Shown: piece by piece, positions 17,336-25,339 of the stretch
Position numbering within the stretch: the stretch's first letter is position 1
Layout: every line of letters begins with the position of its first letter
NCBI GenBank assembly: GCA_902791625.1
Contig: CADAWN010000012.1
Span: 1-64,000 of the forward strand
From: an uncultured Erysipelotrichaceae bacterium
GTDB lineage: Bacteria > Bacillota_I > Bacilli_A > RF39 > UBA660
Reading direction: 5' to 3'
Length of the DNA: 64,000 nucleotides
Program-made: the position numbers and the translations under genes
Notes under the pieces: model-generated
The model's input: the letters and a program-made list of their open reading frames with translations, nothing else
The model's database searches: none
What the model was told of the DNA's origin: nothing

Positions 17336-18289
17336 ATGGGATTAATTAGAGCACTTGTAAGTGCAACATCACAATCATTAGGAGATCAATTTAAAGAATA
17401 TGTAACTTGTCCAGAAGTTAATAATGACGTAATTATTCAAAGAGGAGAAGTTCATCATGGTTCAGGTAACCCTGGAGCTCAAGAAGGAATTATTTCTAAT
17501 GGAAGTACAATAGCTGTACCAGAAGGAATGGCTATGATGATTATCGACAATGGTAAAATTGCTGAATTTACTGCAGAAGCTGGAACATTTACTTGGGATA
17601 CAAGTAGTGAACCAAGTATCTTTACTGGAGGTCTTGGAAAAGGTATTCTAAATACATTTAAGACTATTGGAAAACGTTTCACATATGGTGGACAACCAGC
17701 TAAAGATCAAAGAGTTTATTTCATTAATATTAAAAATATACCTGGAAATACTTTTGGTTCTCAACAACCAGAAACAATTTATGATCCAGTATATGGAAGT
17801 GTAGAAATTACTTATAATGGAGAATATGCTATTAAAGTAGATGATCCAATTATCTTAGTTAACAATGTTATTGGAGCTAATCCAAAAGATACATTAACAT
17901 TTGATGATATCTTTGTAGTAGATGGATTAAATCAATTAAAATCTAAATTTGGTCAAAAAGTTAGTGAAGCTATTTCTGATATTATGACTGAACAAAATAT
18001 TTCATTCAATAGAATTCAAGGTAAAAAATCAGAAGTAACTGATAAAATGAATGAAATTCTAGATTCTGATTGGAAAGAAAAATATGGTATTATCGTTTCA
18101 GATGTTTCATTAAGAATTAATGCTAGTGATGAAGCTAAAGAAATCATTAGAGAAATGGATAGAAAAGTTGCTGAAACAACTCGTCTTGGAGAAGTATATA
18201 GTAACAATATGACTGGTACAATGGCTGCTGCAACTGGAGAAGCTATGAAAGGTGCTGCTACTAATCCAAATGGTGGTATGATGCTATGA
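17336..18289 (+). CDS. SPFH-domain protein, YdjI type, main part (frameshifted near the C-terminus)
   Basis: The protein begins with an amphipathic helix (GLIRALVSATSQSLGDQFKEY) and continues with an SPFH/band-7 domain to about residue 300. It resembles Bacillus YdjI, a membrane-associated partner of PspA-type stress proteins. The start at 17336 follows AGGAGG. A 41-bp tandem duplication at 18242-18323 stops the frame at 18289, so the zinc-ribbon tail is in another frame (next entry). Removing one repeat copy restores one protein of about 370 residues. Role in membrane stress is inferred from the family. Confidence 0.85.
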   Translation: MGLIRALVSATSQSLGDQFKEYVTCPEVNNDVIIQRGEVHHGSGNPGAQEGIISNGSTIAVPEGMAMMIIDNGKIAEFTAEAGTFTWDTSSEPSIFTGGLGKGILNTFKTIGKRFTYGGQPAKDQRVYFINIKNIPGNTFGSQQPETIYDPVYGSVEITYNGEYAIKVDDPIILVNNVIGANPKDTLTFDDIFVVDGLNQLKSKFGQKVSEAISDIMTEQNISFNRIQGKKSEVTDKMNEILDSDWKEKYGIIVSDVSLRINASDEAKEIIREMDRKVAETTRLGEVYSNNMTGTMAAATGEAMKGAATNPNGGMML

Positions 18290-18323
18290 AAGGTGCTGCT
18301 ACTAATCCAAATGGTGGTATGAT
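18242..18323 (+). repeat. 41-bp perfect tandem duplication inside the SPFH gene
   Basis: The unit at 18242-18282 recurs at 18283-18323. It encodes a segment with MKGAATNPNGGMM. Its length is not divisible by three, so it breaks the frame. Confidence 0.95.
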
Positions 18324-18492
18324 GGGATTCATGGGAATGAACATGGCTCAAAATGCTGGAGCAAACATGATGGGAGCAGTTGCTAATATTGAAAATAATC
18401 AAGCTGCACAAAACACTAAAGTTTGTCCTAAGTGTGGAGCACAAGTAACTACTAAATTCTGTCCTAATTGTGGAGCACAAGTAGAAGAATAA
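18286..18492 (+). CDS. SPFH protein C-terminal zinc-ribbon tail
   Basis: This is the out-of-frame remainder of the SPFH protein: a Gly/Met/Asn-rich linker and a double CxxC zinc ribbon (CPKCGAQ, CPNCGAQ). It has no binding site of its own, so independent translation is unlikely. It should be read as the end of the preceding gene. Confidence 0.8.
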   Translation: MKGAATNPNGGMMGFMGMNMAQNAGANMMGAVANIENNQAAQNTKVCPKCGAQVTTKFCPNCGAQVEE

Positions 18493-18501
18493 TAAAAGTT
18501 T

Positions 18502-18530
18502 AAGTTCATGATAAATTCATGAACTTTTTT
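18502..18530 (+). terminator. Terminator of the SPFH gene
   Basis: AAGTTCATGA / TCATGAACTT with a five-base loop and a T run. Confidence 0.85.
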
Positions 18531-18575
18531 AGTTTTTTTAATATCATCTCATTATAATACAATAGAGGTGATAAT

Positions 18576-19466
18576 ATGAATTATTATAATGAGATAAAAG
18601 AAAAATTATTAAAAAGTGAAATATATGATAGAGTAAAAGATTATTCAAAAGATAGAAATAAAGTATTTGTATACTTCGAAACAGGTAGACTATTAAGTGA
18701 AGCAGGTAAAGAATACGGTAAAAATATTATTAAACAATATTCAGAAAAACTAATGATTGAAGTTGGCAAAAAGTATAATGAAAGAACGTTAAGAAGAATA
18801 AGACAATTTTATGAAATTTTTCATAATCAAAAATGGTCCACAATGTGGACCAAATTGTGTTGGAGTCATTATCGTGAGGTCTTATCACTTAAAGATATAA
18901 ATGAAATAATATATTATTTAAATGAATGTGAAAATAAAAATCTAACTCAAAGACAATTACATGATTTAATAAAAAATAATACTTATAATAGGTTGCCCTG
19001 TATTACAAAGAATAAAATTATAAAACGACAAGAACTTGATATAAAAGATTTAATTCCAAATCCAATAATTATTAAAAAGACTTCTTCTAATGAAAAATTT
19101 TCTGAATATGTTTTAAAAGAATCTATATTAAATAATTTAGATAGTTTTTTATTACAATTAGGTAATGGATATAGTTATGTAGGAAATGAATATAAAATAA
19201 AGATTGGAAGTTCATATAACTACATAGATTTATTACTGTTTAATTATAAATATAACTGCTTTGTAATAGTAGAACTAAAAGTAACAGAGTTAAAAAAAGA
19301 ACATATTGGTCAAATAGAGGTATATATGAATTATATAGATAATAATTTAAGGAGACTAAATCAAGATAAAACTATAGGAATAGTTATTTGTAGAAGAAAC
19401 AACAAATATGTAATAGAGTATTCAAGTGATTCTAGAATAATATCCAGAGAATATCTATTAATATAA
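18576..19466 (+). CDS. PDDEXK nuclease-family protein, YhcG/DUF1016 type
   Basis: The 296-residue protein has the helical DUF1016 N-terminal domain (LLSEAGKEYGKNII, YNERTLRRIRQFYEIF, LCWSHYREVLSL) and a C-terminal restriction-like nuclease domain. Catalytic residues visible are the aspartate in NYIDLLLF, the E-x-K of VELKV, and a glutamine in HIGQIEVYMNY. Such genes are scattered accessory genes associated with defence or DNA repair and are often found alone, as here; the true function is not settled. The core genes around it suggest a single-gene insertion. The start follows AGAGGTGAT. Confidence 0.85.
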   Translation: MNYYNEIKEKLLKSEIYDRVKDYSKDRNKVFVYFETGRLLSEAGKEYGKNIIKQYSEKLMIEVGKKYNERTLRRIRQFYEIFHNQKWSTMWTKLCWSHYREVLSLKDINEIIYYLNECENKNLTQRQLHDLIKNNTYNRLPCITKNKIIKRQELDIKDLIPNPIIIKKTSSNEKFSEYVLKESILNNLDSFLLQLGNGYSYVGNEYKIKIGSSYNYIDLLLFNYKYNCFVIVELKVTELKKEHIGQIEVYMNYIDNNLRRLNQDKTIGIVICRRNNKYVIEYSSDSRIISREYLLI

Positions 19467-19517
19467 TTATATAAAAGTTTAACTTTTTATTGTATAATAT
19501 ATCTTGGAGTGATTAGT

Positions 19518-20213
19518 ATGACTTTAAAAATCAAAAATTTATCTAAAAATTATGGAAAAAAAGAAGTATTAAAAAATGTAGACTTTACTTTTGAAGAAAA
19601 TAAAATATATGGACTTGTTGGAAGAAATGGAGCAGGTAAGACTACTTTTTTTGAAATATTAAATAGTGATATAGACTCTAATAGTGGTGAGATCAATTTA
19701 GATGATAAACCACTAAATGATCATAATGTATCATTAGTACCTGCAATACCAAATGTTCCACCATTTTTAACAGGTAAAGAGTTTATTGATTTTTTTATAG
19801 AAATTAACAAAGAAAAAATACCTAATCTAAAAACAAGTAGTGAATATTTTAAATTGGTTGATATAAATGAGGATGATCAAAATAAACTAATGAAAGATTA
19901 TTCTACTGGTATGAAAAACAAAGTTCAAACACTACTCGGAATAATTAGTAATAAAGAAATACTACTTCTAGATGAACCCCTTACATCACTTGATATAGTT
20001 GTTCAAGAAGAAATGAAAGAACTTCTTAAAAGTGTTAAAAAGAATCGCATAACAATAGTTACCACACATATATTAGATATAGCATTAGATTTGTGTGATG
20101 AAATAGTAATATTAAAAGATAAAAAATTAGAATTAATAGAGAAAAAAGATCTTAATAATCAAAAATATAGACAAAGTATAATAAATGCTTTGAAGGATGA
20201 TAAGAATGATTAA
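19518..20213 (+). CDS. ABC transporter ATP-binding protein
   Basis: The 232-residue ATPase has Walker A GRNGAGKTT near residue 37, a variant signature YSTGMKNK, Walker B EILLLDEPLTSLD and the H-loop TTH. It most resembles the ATPases of BcrA/YxlF-type exporters. The ATG at 19518 follows TGGAG; a GTG nine bases upstream lies in that site. It overlaps the permease gene by eight bases. The substrate cannot be inferred. Confidence 0.9.
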   Translation: MTLKIKNLSKNYGKKEVLKNVDFTFEENKIYGLVGRNGAGKTTFFEILNSDIDSNSGEINLDDKPLNDHNVSLVPAIPNVPPFLTGKEFIDFFIEINKEKIPNLKTSSEYFKLVDINEDDQNKLMKDYSTGMKNKVQTLLGIISNKEILLLDEPLTSLDIVVQEEMKELLKSVKKNRITIVTTHILDIALDLCDEIVILKDKKLELIEKKDLNNQKYRQSIINALKDDKND

Positions 20214-21744
20214 AAATCTAGTATTACAAAATAAAGTATCAAATAGAGTATTACTAAATACAAGATTATATCAATTAAGAAAACTAGGTTTACTTAAAGA
20301 TACAAATTTAAGTAGTTTTGTTAAAAAAATAGTTTTTATATCAGGAATATTTACTAATTTGATAAAAAATATACTTACTAAATTATTGTATTTAATTACT
20401 ATCTATTTCATAATAGATAAAATTACTACATATAATCCTAGTATATTTATTAATTCATATATATTCTTAGCTCTTTTTGGAGCAATTATTAATTCTAAAA
20501 TATTAAAGACTAGTAAAAGTAAATATCATAATGTAATACTTTTGAATATGGATTGTAAGAGTTTTACTATTTCAGATGTTTTTTCATCAATTGTTTTTGG
20601 AACTATATTTCAGTTTATTACATTTATCATATTTAATAGTTATTTAAAACTATCTTTTAGTACGATTATTTTACTAACTATCTTTTATATGACTATAAAA
20701 ATAGTAGGAGAGGGTTTCAATATTCTTTATTATAAAAAGACTAATAAAACGTTTTTAACTAATACAGTTTTATATTTTACTGTATTAGGACTAATATTTT
20801 TATCACTTATATTAACATCAGTTTTTAAAGTATATATATCTAATCAAATACTTATTTATTCAGTAATAATACTTTCAGTATTAAGTATATTTTCAATAGT
20901 TTATATATTTAGTATTGATAATTATAAACATATATATAAAAGAGTAATGAATCTTGGAAGTTATTCAGATGGAACACAATTATCAAGAGAAGAAGTATAT
21001 AGTATTAATAAAGAATATGCAACTCATGTAAAATATAATAAGAATCCATATAAATATTTTAATAATATATTTATTAAAAGACATAGTAAAATACTTCTAA
21101 AACCTATAGTAAGAGAAACAATATTAATATCAATACTTGCCTTAATTTTAATAATATTTATGTTCAATAATAATGAAGTTATGGGAGAAGTTAGAAAGTA
21201 TTTACCAGAGTACTTCAATGTGTTATTTCTTATTATACATATTCTTAATAAGAGTTATATGGTAACAGAAAGCATGTTTACTAATTGTGATAGAAGTATG
21301 CTTACATATGATTTTTATAAAGAAAAAGAAGTAATAAATAATATATTTAAAGAAAGACTAAAATCTTTAATTAAAATAAATTGTTTACCTATTATAGCTA
21401 TTTCTGTTTTTGTAACAACAATTTTAATTATATGTGGCTATAAACTAAATATAGAGTTATTTTTAATACCTTTTATGTTTATATGTTTATCTGCATTTTT
21501 CACAACATATCATCTTATGATGTACTATTTATTGCAACCATATGATAAAGATTCAAATGTCAAGGATTTAAAGGCACAAATTTTAAATATGATTATAACA
21601 TTTATATTACTTTTCATGATAAAATTTAAAATAAAACTATTTATTTTAGAAATGATAATTATACCAATTTCCTTGATATATATAGGTATTTCTATTTATT
21701 TGGTTAGAAAGAAAGCTACGAATACTTTTAAAATTAAGCACTAA
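20206..21744 (+). CDS. ABC transporter permease-like membrane protein
   Basis: The protein of about 512 residues has around ten hydrophobic segments distributed through its length and no recognisable soluble domain. It is translationally coupled to the preceding ATPase. The ATG at 20206 is preferred because the AAGGATGAT site is nine bases upstream and only one base from the ATG at 20197. It is probably the membrane half of an exporter; the family was not recognised. Confidence 0.7.
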   Translation: MIKNLVLQNKVSNRVLLNTRLYQLRKLGLLKDTNLSSFVKKIVFISGIFTNLIKNILTKLLYLITIYFIIDKITTYNPSIFINSYIFLALFGAIINSKILKTSKSKYHNVILLNMDCKSFTISDVFSSIVFGTIFQFITFIIFNSYLKLSFSTIILLTIFYMTIKIVGEGFNILYYKKTNKTFLTNTVLYFTVLGLIFLSLILTSVFKVYISNQILIYSVIILSVLSIFSIVYIFSIDNYKHIYKRVMNLGSYSDGTQLSREEVYSINKEYATHVKYNKNPYKYFNNIFIKRHSKILLKPIVRETILISILALILIIFMFNNNEVMGEVRKYLPEYFNVLFLIIHILNKSYMVTESMFTNCDRSMLTYDFYKEKEVINNIFKERLKSLIKINCLPIIAISVFVTTILIICGYKLNIELFLIPFMFICLSAFFTTYHLMMYYLLQPYDKDSNVKDLKAQILNMIITFILLFMIKFKIKLFILEMIIIPISLIYIGISIYLVRKKATNTFKIKH

Positions 21745-21759
21745 TAGGCTTTACAAAAT

Positions 21760-21788
21760 TTGACAAATAAAATTATTTATGATATAAT
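21760..21788 (+). promoter_or_regulatory. Consensus sigma-A promoter
   Basis: TTGACA and TATAAT are separated by exactly 17 bases upstream of the glucosaminidase gene. Confidence 0.85.
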
Positions 21789-21820
21789 TCATATGTATTC
21801 GTTTGAATAAGGAGAATAAG

Positions 21821-22471
21821 ATGAAGAAATTAAATTATGTTGCTGCTGGATTATCAACTATTGGATTCTCATTAATATTAGCAGCTGTAATAATCTTAAA
21901 TAATACTAATGTTTCTACACTTTCTATTTCTAACAGCGTATTTACTTTAAAAGAAGAAAGTACTAGTACTGAAGCTGTTACTAATAATAGTAACATTAGA
22001 AAGATGTCTGCAGTAGTTCAAGAGGAAAGAGATATTGCTCCTTCTAAATTATTGAGAGTTGAAGTATATGATGGACTTACAATAGAAGAATTATCTGCTA
22101 GATTAAATAGAAACTTAGGTAATGCTGCATTAGCAGGTAAGGGTGAATTAATTGCTAACTACTGTTTATCTAAAGGTGTTGACCCTTATGTTGCGACAGC
22201 TATTATGATCCATGAAACTGGTCGTGGTACAAGTACTATGATTAGAACATGTAATAATGTTGCTGGTCAAAAAGGTTCACCATCATGTATGGGAGCTTAT
22301 AAAGGATATGATACTATTGATGATGGTATTAGAGGTGCAATAGATAACTTATATAGAAACTACTATGCAGTAGGATTAGATACTGTTGAAAAAATGGGAC
22401 CTAAATATGCTGAAGGTAGTGAATGGCCTTCAAAAATAAATGGTTATGTTGCTAAAATAAAAAATAGTTAA
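21821..22471 (+). CDS. Exported glucosaminidase-type cell wall hydrolase
   Basis: The protein has an N-terminal membrane segment or signal (residues 8-28), a spacer rich in Ser, Thr and Asn, and a lysozyme-like domain of the glucosaminidase family (PF01832-like) at residues 95-215. The catalytic glutamate is E132 in HETGRGTS. Downstream are the conserved YDTIDDGIRGAIDNLYRNYY and EWPSKINGYV segments. It would trim N-acetylglucosaminyl bonds in peptidoglycan. The ATG follows AAGGAG. A much larger hydrolase with a related domain is encoded at 30872. Confidence 0.82.
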   Translation: MKKLNYVAAGLSTIGFSLILAAVIILNNTNVSTLSISNSVFTLKEESTSTEAVTNNSNIRKMSAVVQEERDIAPSKLLRVEVYDGLTIEELSARLNRNLGNAALAGKGELIANYCLSKGVDPYVATAIMIHETGRGTSTMIRTCNNVAGQKGSPSCMGAYKGYDTIDDGIRGAIDNLYRNYYAVGLDTVEKMGPKYAEGSEWPSKINGYVAKIKNS

Positions 22472-22493
22472 GATTAATTTCTTAACTATTTTT
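22463..22493. terminator. Bidirectional terminator
   Basis: AATAGTTAAG / CTTAACTATT with an eight-base loop and T run lies between the hydrolase and the convergent ferredoxin gene. Confidence 0.8.
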
Positions 22494-22685
22494 TTAGTTT
22501 TCTTCTTCAATTGCACTAGTTGGACAAGAATCAATTGCTTCAATTACGTTATCTTTGTTTTCTTCAGGTACTTTCTCAACTAGAACATTAGATAAACCAT
22601 CATCACCAATTTCAAATACATTAGGTTCAATAGCAGCACATGCACCGCATCCGATACATTGATCTTTATTAACACAAACTTTCAT
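22494..22685 (-). CDS. 4Fe-4S ferredoxin
   Basis: The 63-residue protein has one cluster-binding set: CIGCGAC near residues 10-16 with the fourth cysteine in SCPTSAI near residue 54. This is the monocluster ferredoxin type found as an electron carrier in Firmicutes. It is monocistronic with an AGAGGT binding site. Confidence 0.93.
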   Translation of the reverse strand: MKVCVNKDQCIGCGACAAIEPNVFEIGDDGLSNVLVEKVPEENKDNVIEAIDSCPTSAIEEEN

Positions 22686-22793
22686 TTTTTTACCTCTCTT
22701 TCAATATATATTACAATATCATAATAATTATAATAAAACAATAACTATAATATGTATTTTTATGTAAAATAAGTAAAAAAAGAGTAAATTAAA

Positions 22794-22822
22794 TTGATAT
22801 TAAATGATAAAATTGATATATT
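22794..22822 (+). promoter_or_regulatory. Promoter of the camelysin-like gene
   Basis: TTGATA and TATATT are spaced by 17 bases. The leader contains TAGAATAGAGGGAT, also found before the related gene at 38223. Confidence 0.5.
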
Positions 22823-22844
22823 AATAATAGAATAGAGGGATACT

Positions 22845-23435
22845 ATGAATAAGATGAAAAGAAAAAGAAATAGTAAATTAATTTTTTCGGTTTTGATCCT
22901 TGCTGTTTTCATATTAAGTGGATTAGTAGGTTATTCATATTTACATGAGACATTAACAGTAGATGGTAATACTGATGTATATAGTAATAATTGGAATGTA
23001 CATTTTGATACAGAATCATTACATGTTACAGAAAATTCTGCTCAAGTACTAGCTGCTCCAACATTTACTGATAATGCGACTAAAATTAATTTTGGAATAA
23101 ATTTAGATAAACCAGGTGATAAATACGCTTTCACTGTTGATTTAAAAAACGATGGTAGTATTGATGGAAGACTTGCTTACGTTAATATTGAAGGATTAGA
23201 AAATACATCAAATTATTTGGATTACTCTATTACTTATGATGATGGAGTAGAAATAAAACAAGGTGATGCTTTAAGATTTCATAGTAAGGAAACAATCAAA
23301 GTATATTTAGAATTTAAAAAAGATATTACAGATAATGATTTATTAAATAATGATGCAAATCTTAATTTAACACTAGATTTAAAATATGAACAAGCAGATG
23401 GTACAGAAGTAGACGTTAACCATGTTCATGATTAA
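22845..23435 (+). CDS. Exported camelysin/TasA-like protein
   Basis: The 196-residue protein has a basic start, one hydrophobic segment (residues 13-32) ending GYSYL, and a beta-rich exported domain. The segment NNWNVHF after the signal and the later VDLKNDGSIDGRLAYV and LDLKYEQADG recall the camelysin/TasA family, whose signals are removed by SipW-type peptidases. The gene at 39067 has the same architecture plus an extra C-terminal domain. Function is probably structural at the cell surface. No signal peptidase gene lies nearby. Confidence 0.65.
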   Translation: MNKMKRKRNSKLIFSVLILAVFILSGLVGYSYLHETLTVDGNTDVYSNNWNVHFDTESLHVTENSAQVLAAPTFTDNATKINFGINLDKPGDKYAFTVDLKNDGSIDGRLAYVNIEGLENTSNYLDYSITYDDGVEIKQGDALRFHSKETIKVYLEFKKDITDNDLLNNDANLNLTLDLKYEQADGTEVDVNHVHD

Positions 23436-23482
23436 TCTAAAAACTAAATAATTTTTTAGAATTATATTTCCGAGGTGATTAT

Positions 23483-24406
23483 ATGGAAAGTAGAATGAAT
23501 AGATATGAGGAAGAACCTACTAAAAAAATGAGTAGGAGTGCACGTAATAGAGAACTATATGAAAGATTAAGTGATAATAATACTTATACAACATATACAG
23601 ATGTTAATAATGCTAATGCAATAGTTTTAGATGCTGCTAGTAAGAATTATCGTACTAGAGAAGGTTATCAAAAAATTAAAGAATATAGTGATTTAATACC
23701 TCAACCAAAAATGAAACAAAAATTAGAAGATTTAAATAATTTATATCAAGATAATGAAAATAAAGTTTATGATATTAATAGTGTTATAGAAGAAGCTAAG
23801 AAAAATCGTGTAGAAAAAGATGAATTAGAGGATAGAAGAAGATTAAAAAATGAAAATTATAATATTTTAACTAGTATTGATGAAAAGAAATTAGAAGAAT
23901 TTAGAGCTAATAGAAATAAAGTTATTAGAGCTGATCAAGATGAAATAAAAGGTTTAATTAATACTATAACTACTAAAGCTATTAATGGAGAATTAGATAA
24001 AGAAACGAGTGTTAACTTACTTAGTGATTTAATGGCTACACAAGCTCTTGATAGAGTAGAAGCTATGGGTGAAGATGAACAAGTAGTAGAAGATAAAAAA
24101 GAAGAAAATAAAGAGGAAAAACAAGATATATTAAGTGAATCTGATTTAAAACTTGTTGAAGAAAAGAAAGATGAATTTGAAGTTACTAATCAAGATACAA
24201 ATCATAATAAAGTAATATTTAAAGATATGGATCAATCATTCTATACTAGAAGTATGGATTTATCCGATAAAGACTTTGATTTAAAAGATAAAGAAGATGA
24301 AGATGGACAAAAAAAAGGACATACTGGTTTAAAAGTATTCTTTGTATTATTCTTACTTGCAATAGTAGGAGTACTTGTATTTTTTATACTTAAAAAGAAA
24401 ATATAA
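23483..24406 (+). CDS. Tail-anchored hypothetical protein with charged helical region
   Basis: I do not recognise a family. The 307 residues are mainly charged and probably helical or coiled coil (residues 60-200), with a very acidic stretch (200-285) and one C-terminal membrane segment (residues 283-303) ending in KKKI. There is no N-terminal signal, so the bulk would face the cytoplasm as a tail-anchored protein. The start follows GAGGTGAT. It lies between a surface-protein gene and polC. Confidence 0.6.
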   Translation: MESRMNRYEEEPTKKMSRSARNRELYERLSDNNTYTTYTDVNNANAIVLDAASKNYRTREGYQKIKEYSDLIPQPKMKQKLEDLNNLYQDNENKVYDINSVIEEAKKNRVEKDELEDRRRLKNENYNILTSIDEKKLEEFRANRNKVIRADQDEIKGLINTITTKAINGELDKETSVNLLSDLMATQALDRVEAMGEDEQVVEDKKEENKEEKQDILSESDLKLVEEKKDEFEVTNQDTNHNKVIFKDMDQSFYTRSMDLSDKDFDLKDKEDEDGQKKGHTGLKVFFVLFLLAIVGVLVFFILKKKI

Positions 24407-24422
24407 ATTAAAATAAATTAAA

Positions 24423-24449
24423 ATTACACTAAAAAAGTGTAGTTTTTTT
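24423..24449 (+). terminator. Terminator
   Basis: ATTACACT / AGTGTAGT with a loop of A residues is followed by seven T. Confidence 0.8.
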
Positions 24450-24486
24450 ATGTAAAAATATGATATTATATTATTGGTGAAGTAGT

Positions 24487-25323
24487 ATGAATGTAAAGTT
24501 TATTGTTAATGAGTATACATTAGTATGGTATTTGTTATTTCAACAATCTATATCAGTTAAACTTAATAAGTATAAACAAAAGTTATGGAATAATTTTCAA
24601 AAAGAATATATACATCTAGAAAAAGAAAAACAATTAATTTTAAAAGATCCTAAAAATTATATTCCAGATAATGATACTATATATGATTTAATAAAAGACT
24701 TTGATGATTACGAAGATATATTAAAAGATACTGATAAATATAAAGTTAATGTTTTAAAAGTATGGGATACATATAAAACTAAAGTAAAAAAAGAACTTTC
24801 AAATATATTAAGATTTGAAATTAAAGATTATAATATATTACTTGTTAATCCTAAACTTAATGTAATAGATTTATCATCTAAAGGTGATGGTAAAACAAAT
24901 ACAATAGTTTATGGTAAAAAAATGAAAACTAATCCAGTAGAAGCAATGATGGAATTAGTATATATTATTTTAAGAAAAGAATTAAAAGGATTTAATGAAG
25001 AAAATAGAGAAATAGTTGAAGCTGTCGTTGAACTTGCAATATTAAATGAACTTGGAACTAGAATTACTGGTAAGAGTTGTTATTTAATTGGTAGAAGTGA
25101 ATATCAATTATTAAAAAGACAAATATATCCATATTTCTTAATGTATTTAGGAGTAGATAGAGATGATTTAGTCTCATATATGAGAAGAGATGGAATTATA
25201 TTTGATCAATCTTCATATACAAATGAAGTAAAACTTAGAAAGATTAATTTAAAGGAGTTTATTAATTTTTGTATAAATAACAAAAAAATAATATTAAGAT
25301 TAGATAAACTTGGGGTTAGATAA
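24487..25323 (+). CDS. Hypothetical protein upstream of polC
   Basis: The 278-residue protein has no signal or clear membrane segment. The first half is lysine-rich and helical. The second half holds what look like conserved segments (EAVVELAILNELGTR and KRQIYPYFLMYLGV), but the family was not recognised. It ends 16 bases before the polC start and likely shares its transcript, so a housekeeping or replication-linked role is possible but unproven. Confidence 0.6.
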   Translation: MNVKFIVNEYTLVWYLLFQQSISVKLNKYKQKLWNNFQKEYIHLEKEKQLILKDPKNYIPDNDTIYDLIKDFDDYEDILKDTDKYKVNVLKVWDTYKTKVKKELSNILRFEIKDYNILLVNPKLNVIDLSSKGDGKTNTIVYGKKMKTNPVEAMMELVYIILRKELKGFNEENREIVEAVVELAILNELGTRITGKSCYLIGRSEYQLLKRQIYPYFLMYLGVDRDDLVSYMRRDGIIFDQSSYTNEVKLRKINLKEFINFCINNKKIILRLDKLGVR

Positions 25324-25339
25324 GCAGGAGGTGATTATA

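Noticed and set aside
18016-18480. Long open frame on the minus strand opposite the SPFH gene
   Set aside because: It mirrors codon bias of the well-supported plus-strand gene, has no binding site, and its translation is low-complexity Ser/Ile.
18834-18852. Palindrome in the YhcG gene as an operator or mobile-element end
   Set aside because: It lies within a continuous coding segment with normal protein sequence on both sides and no second copy was noticed.
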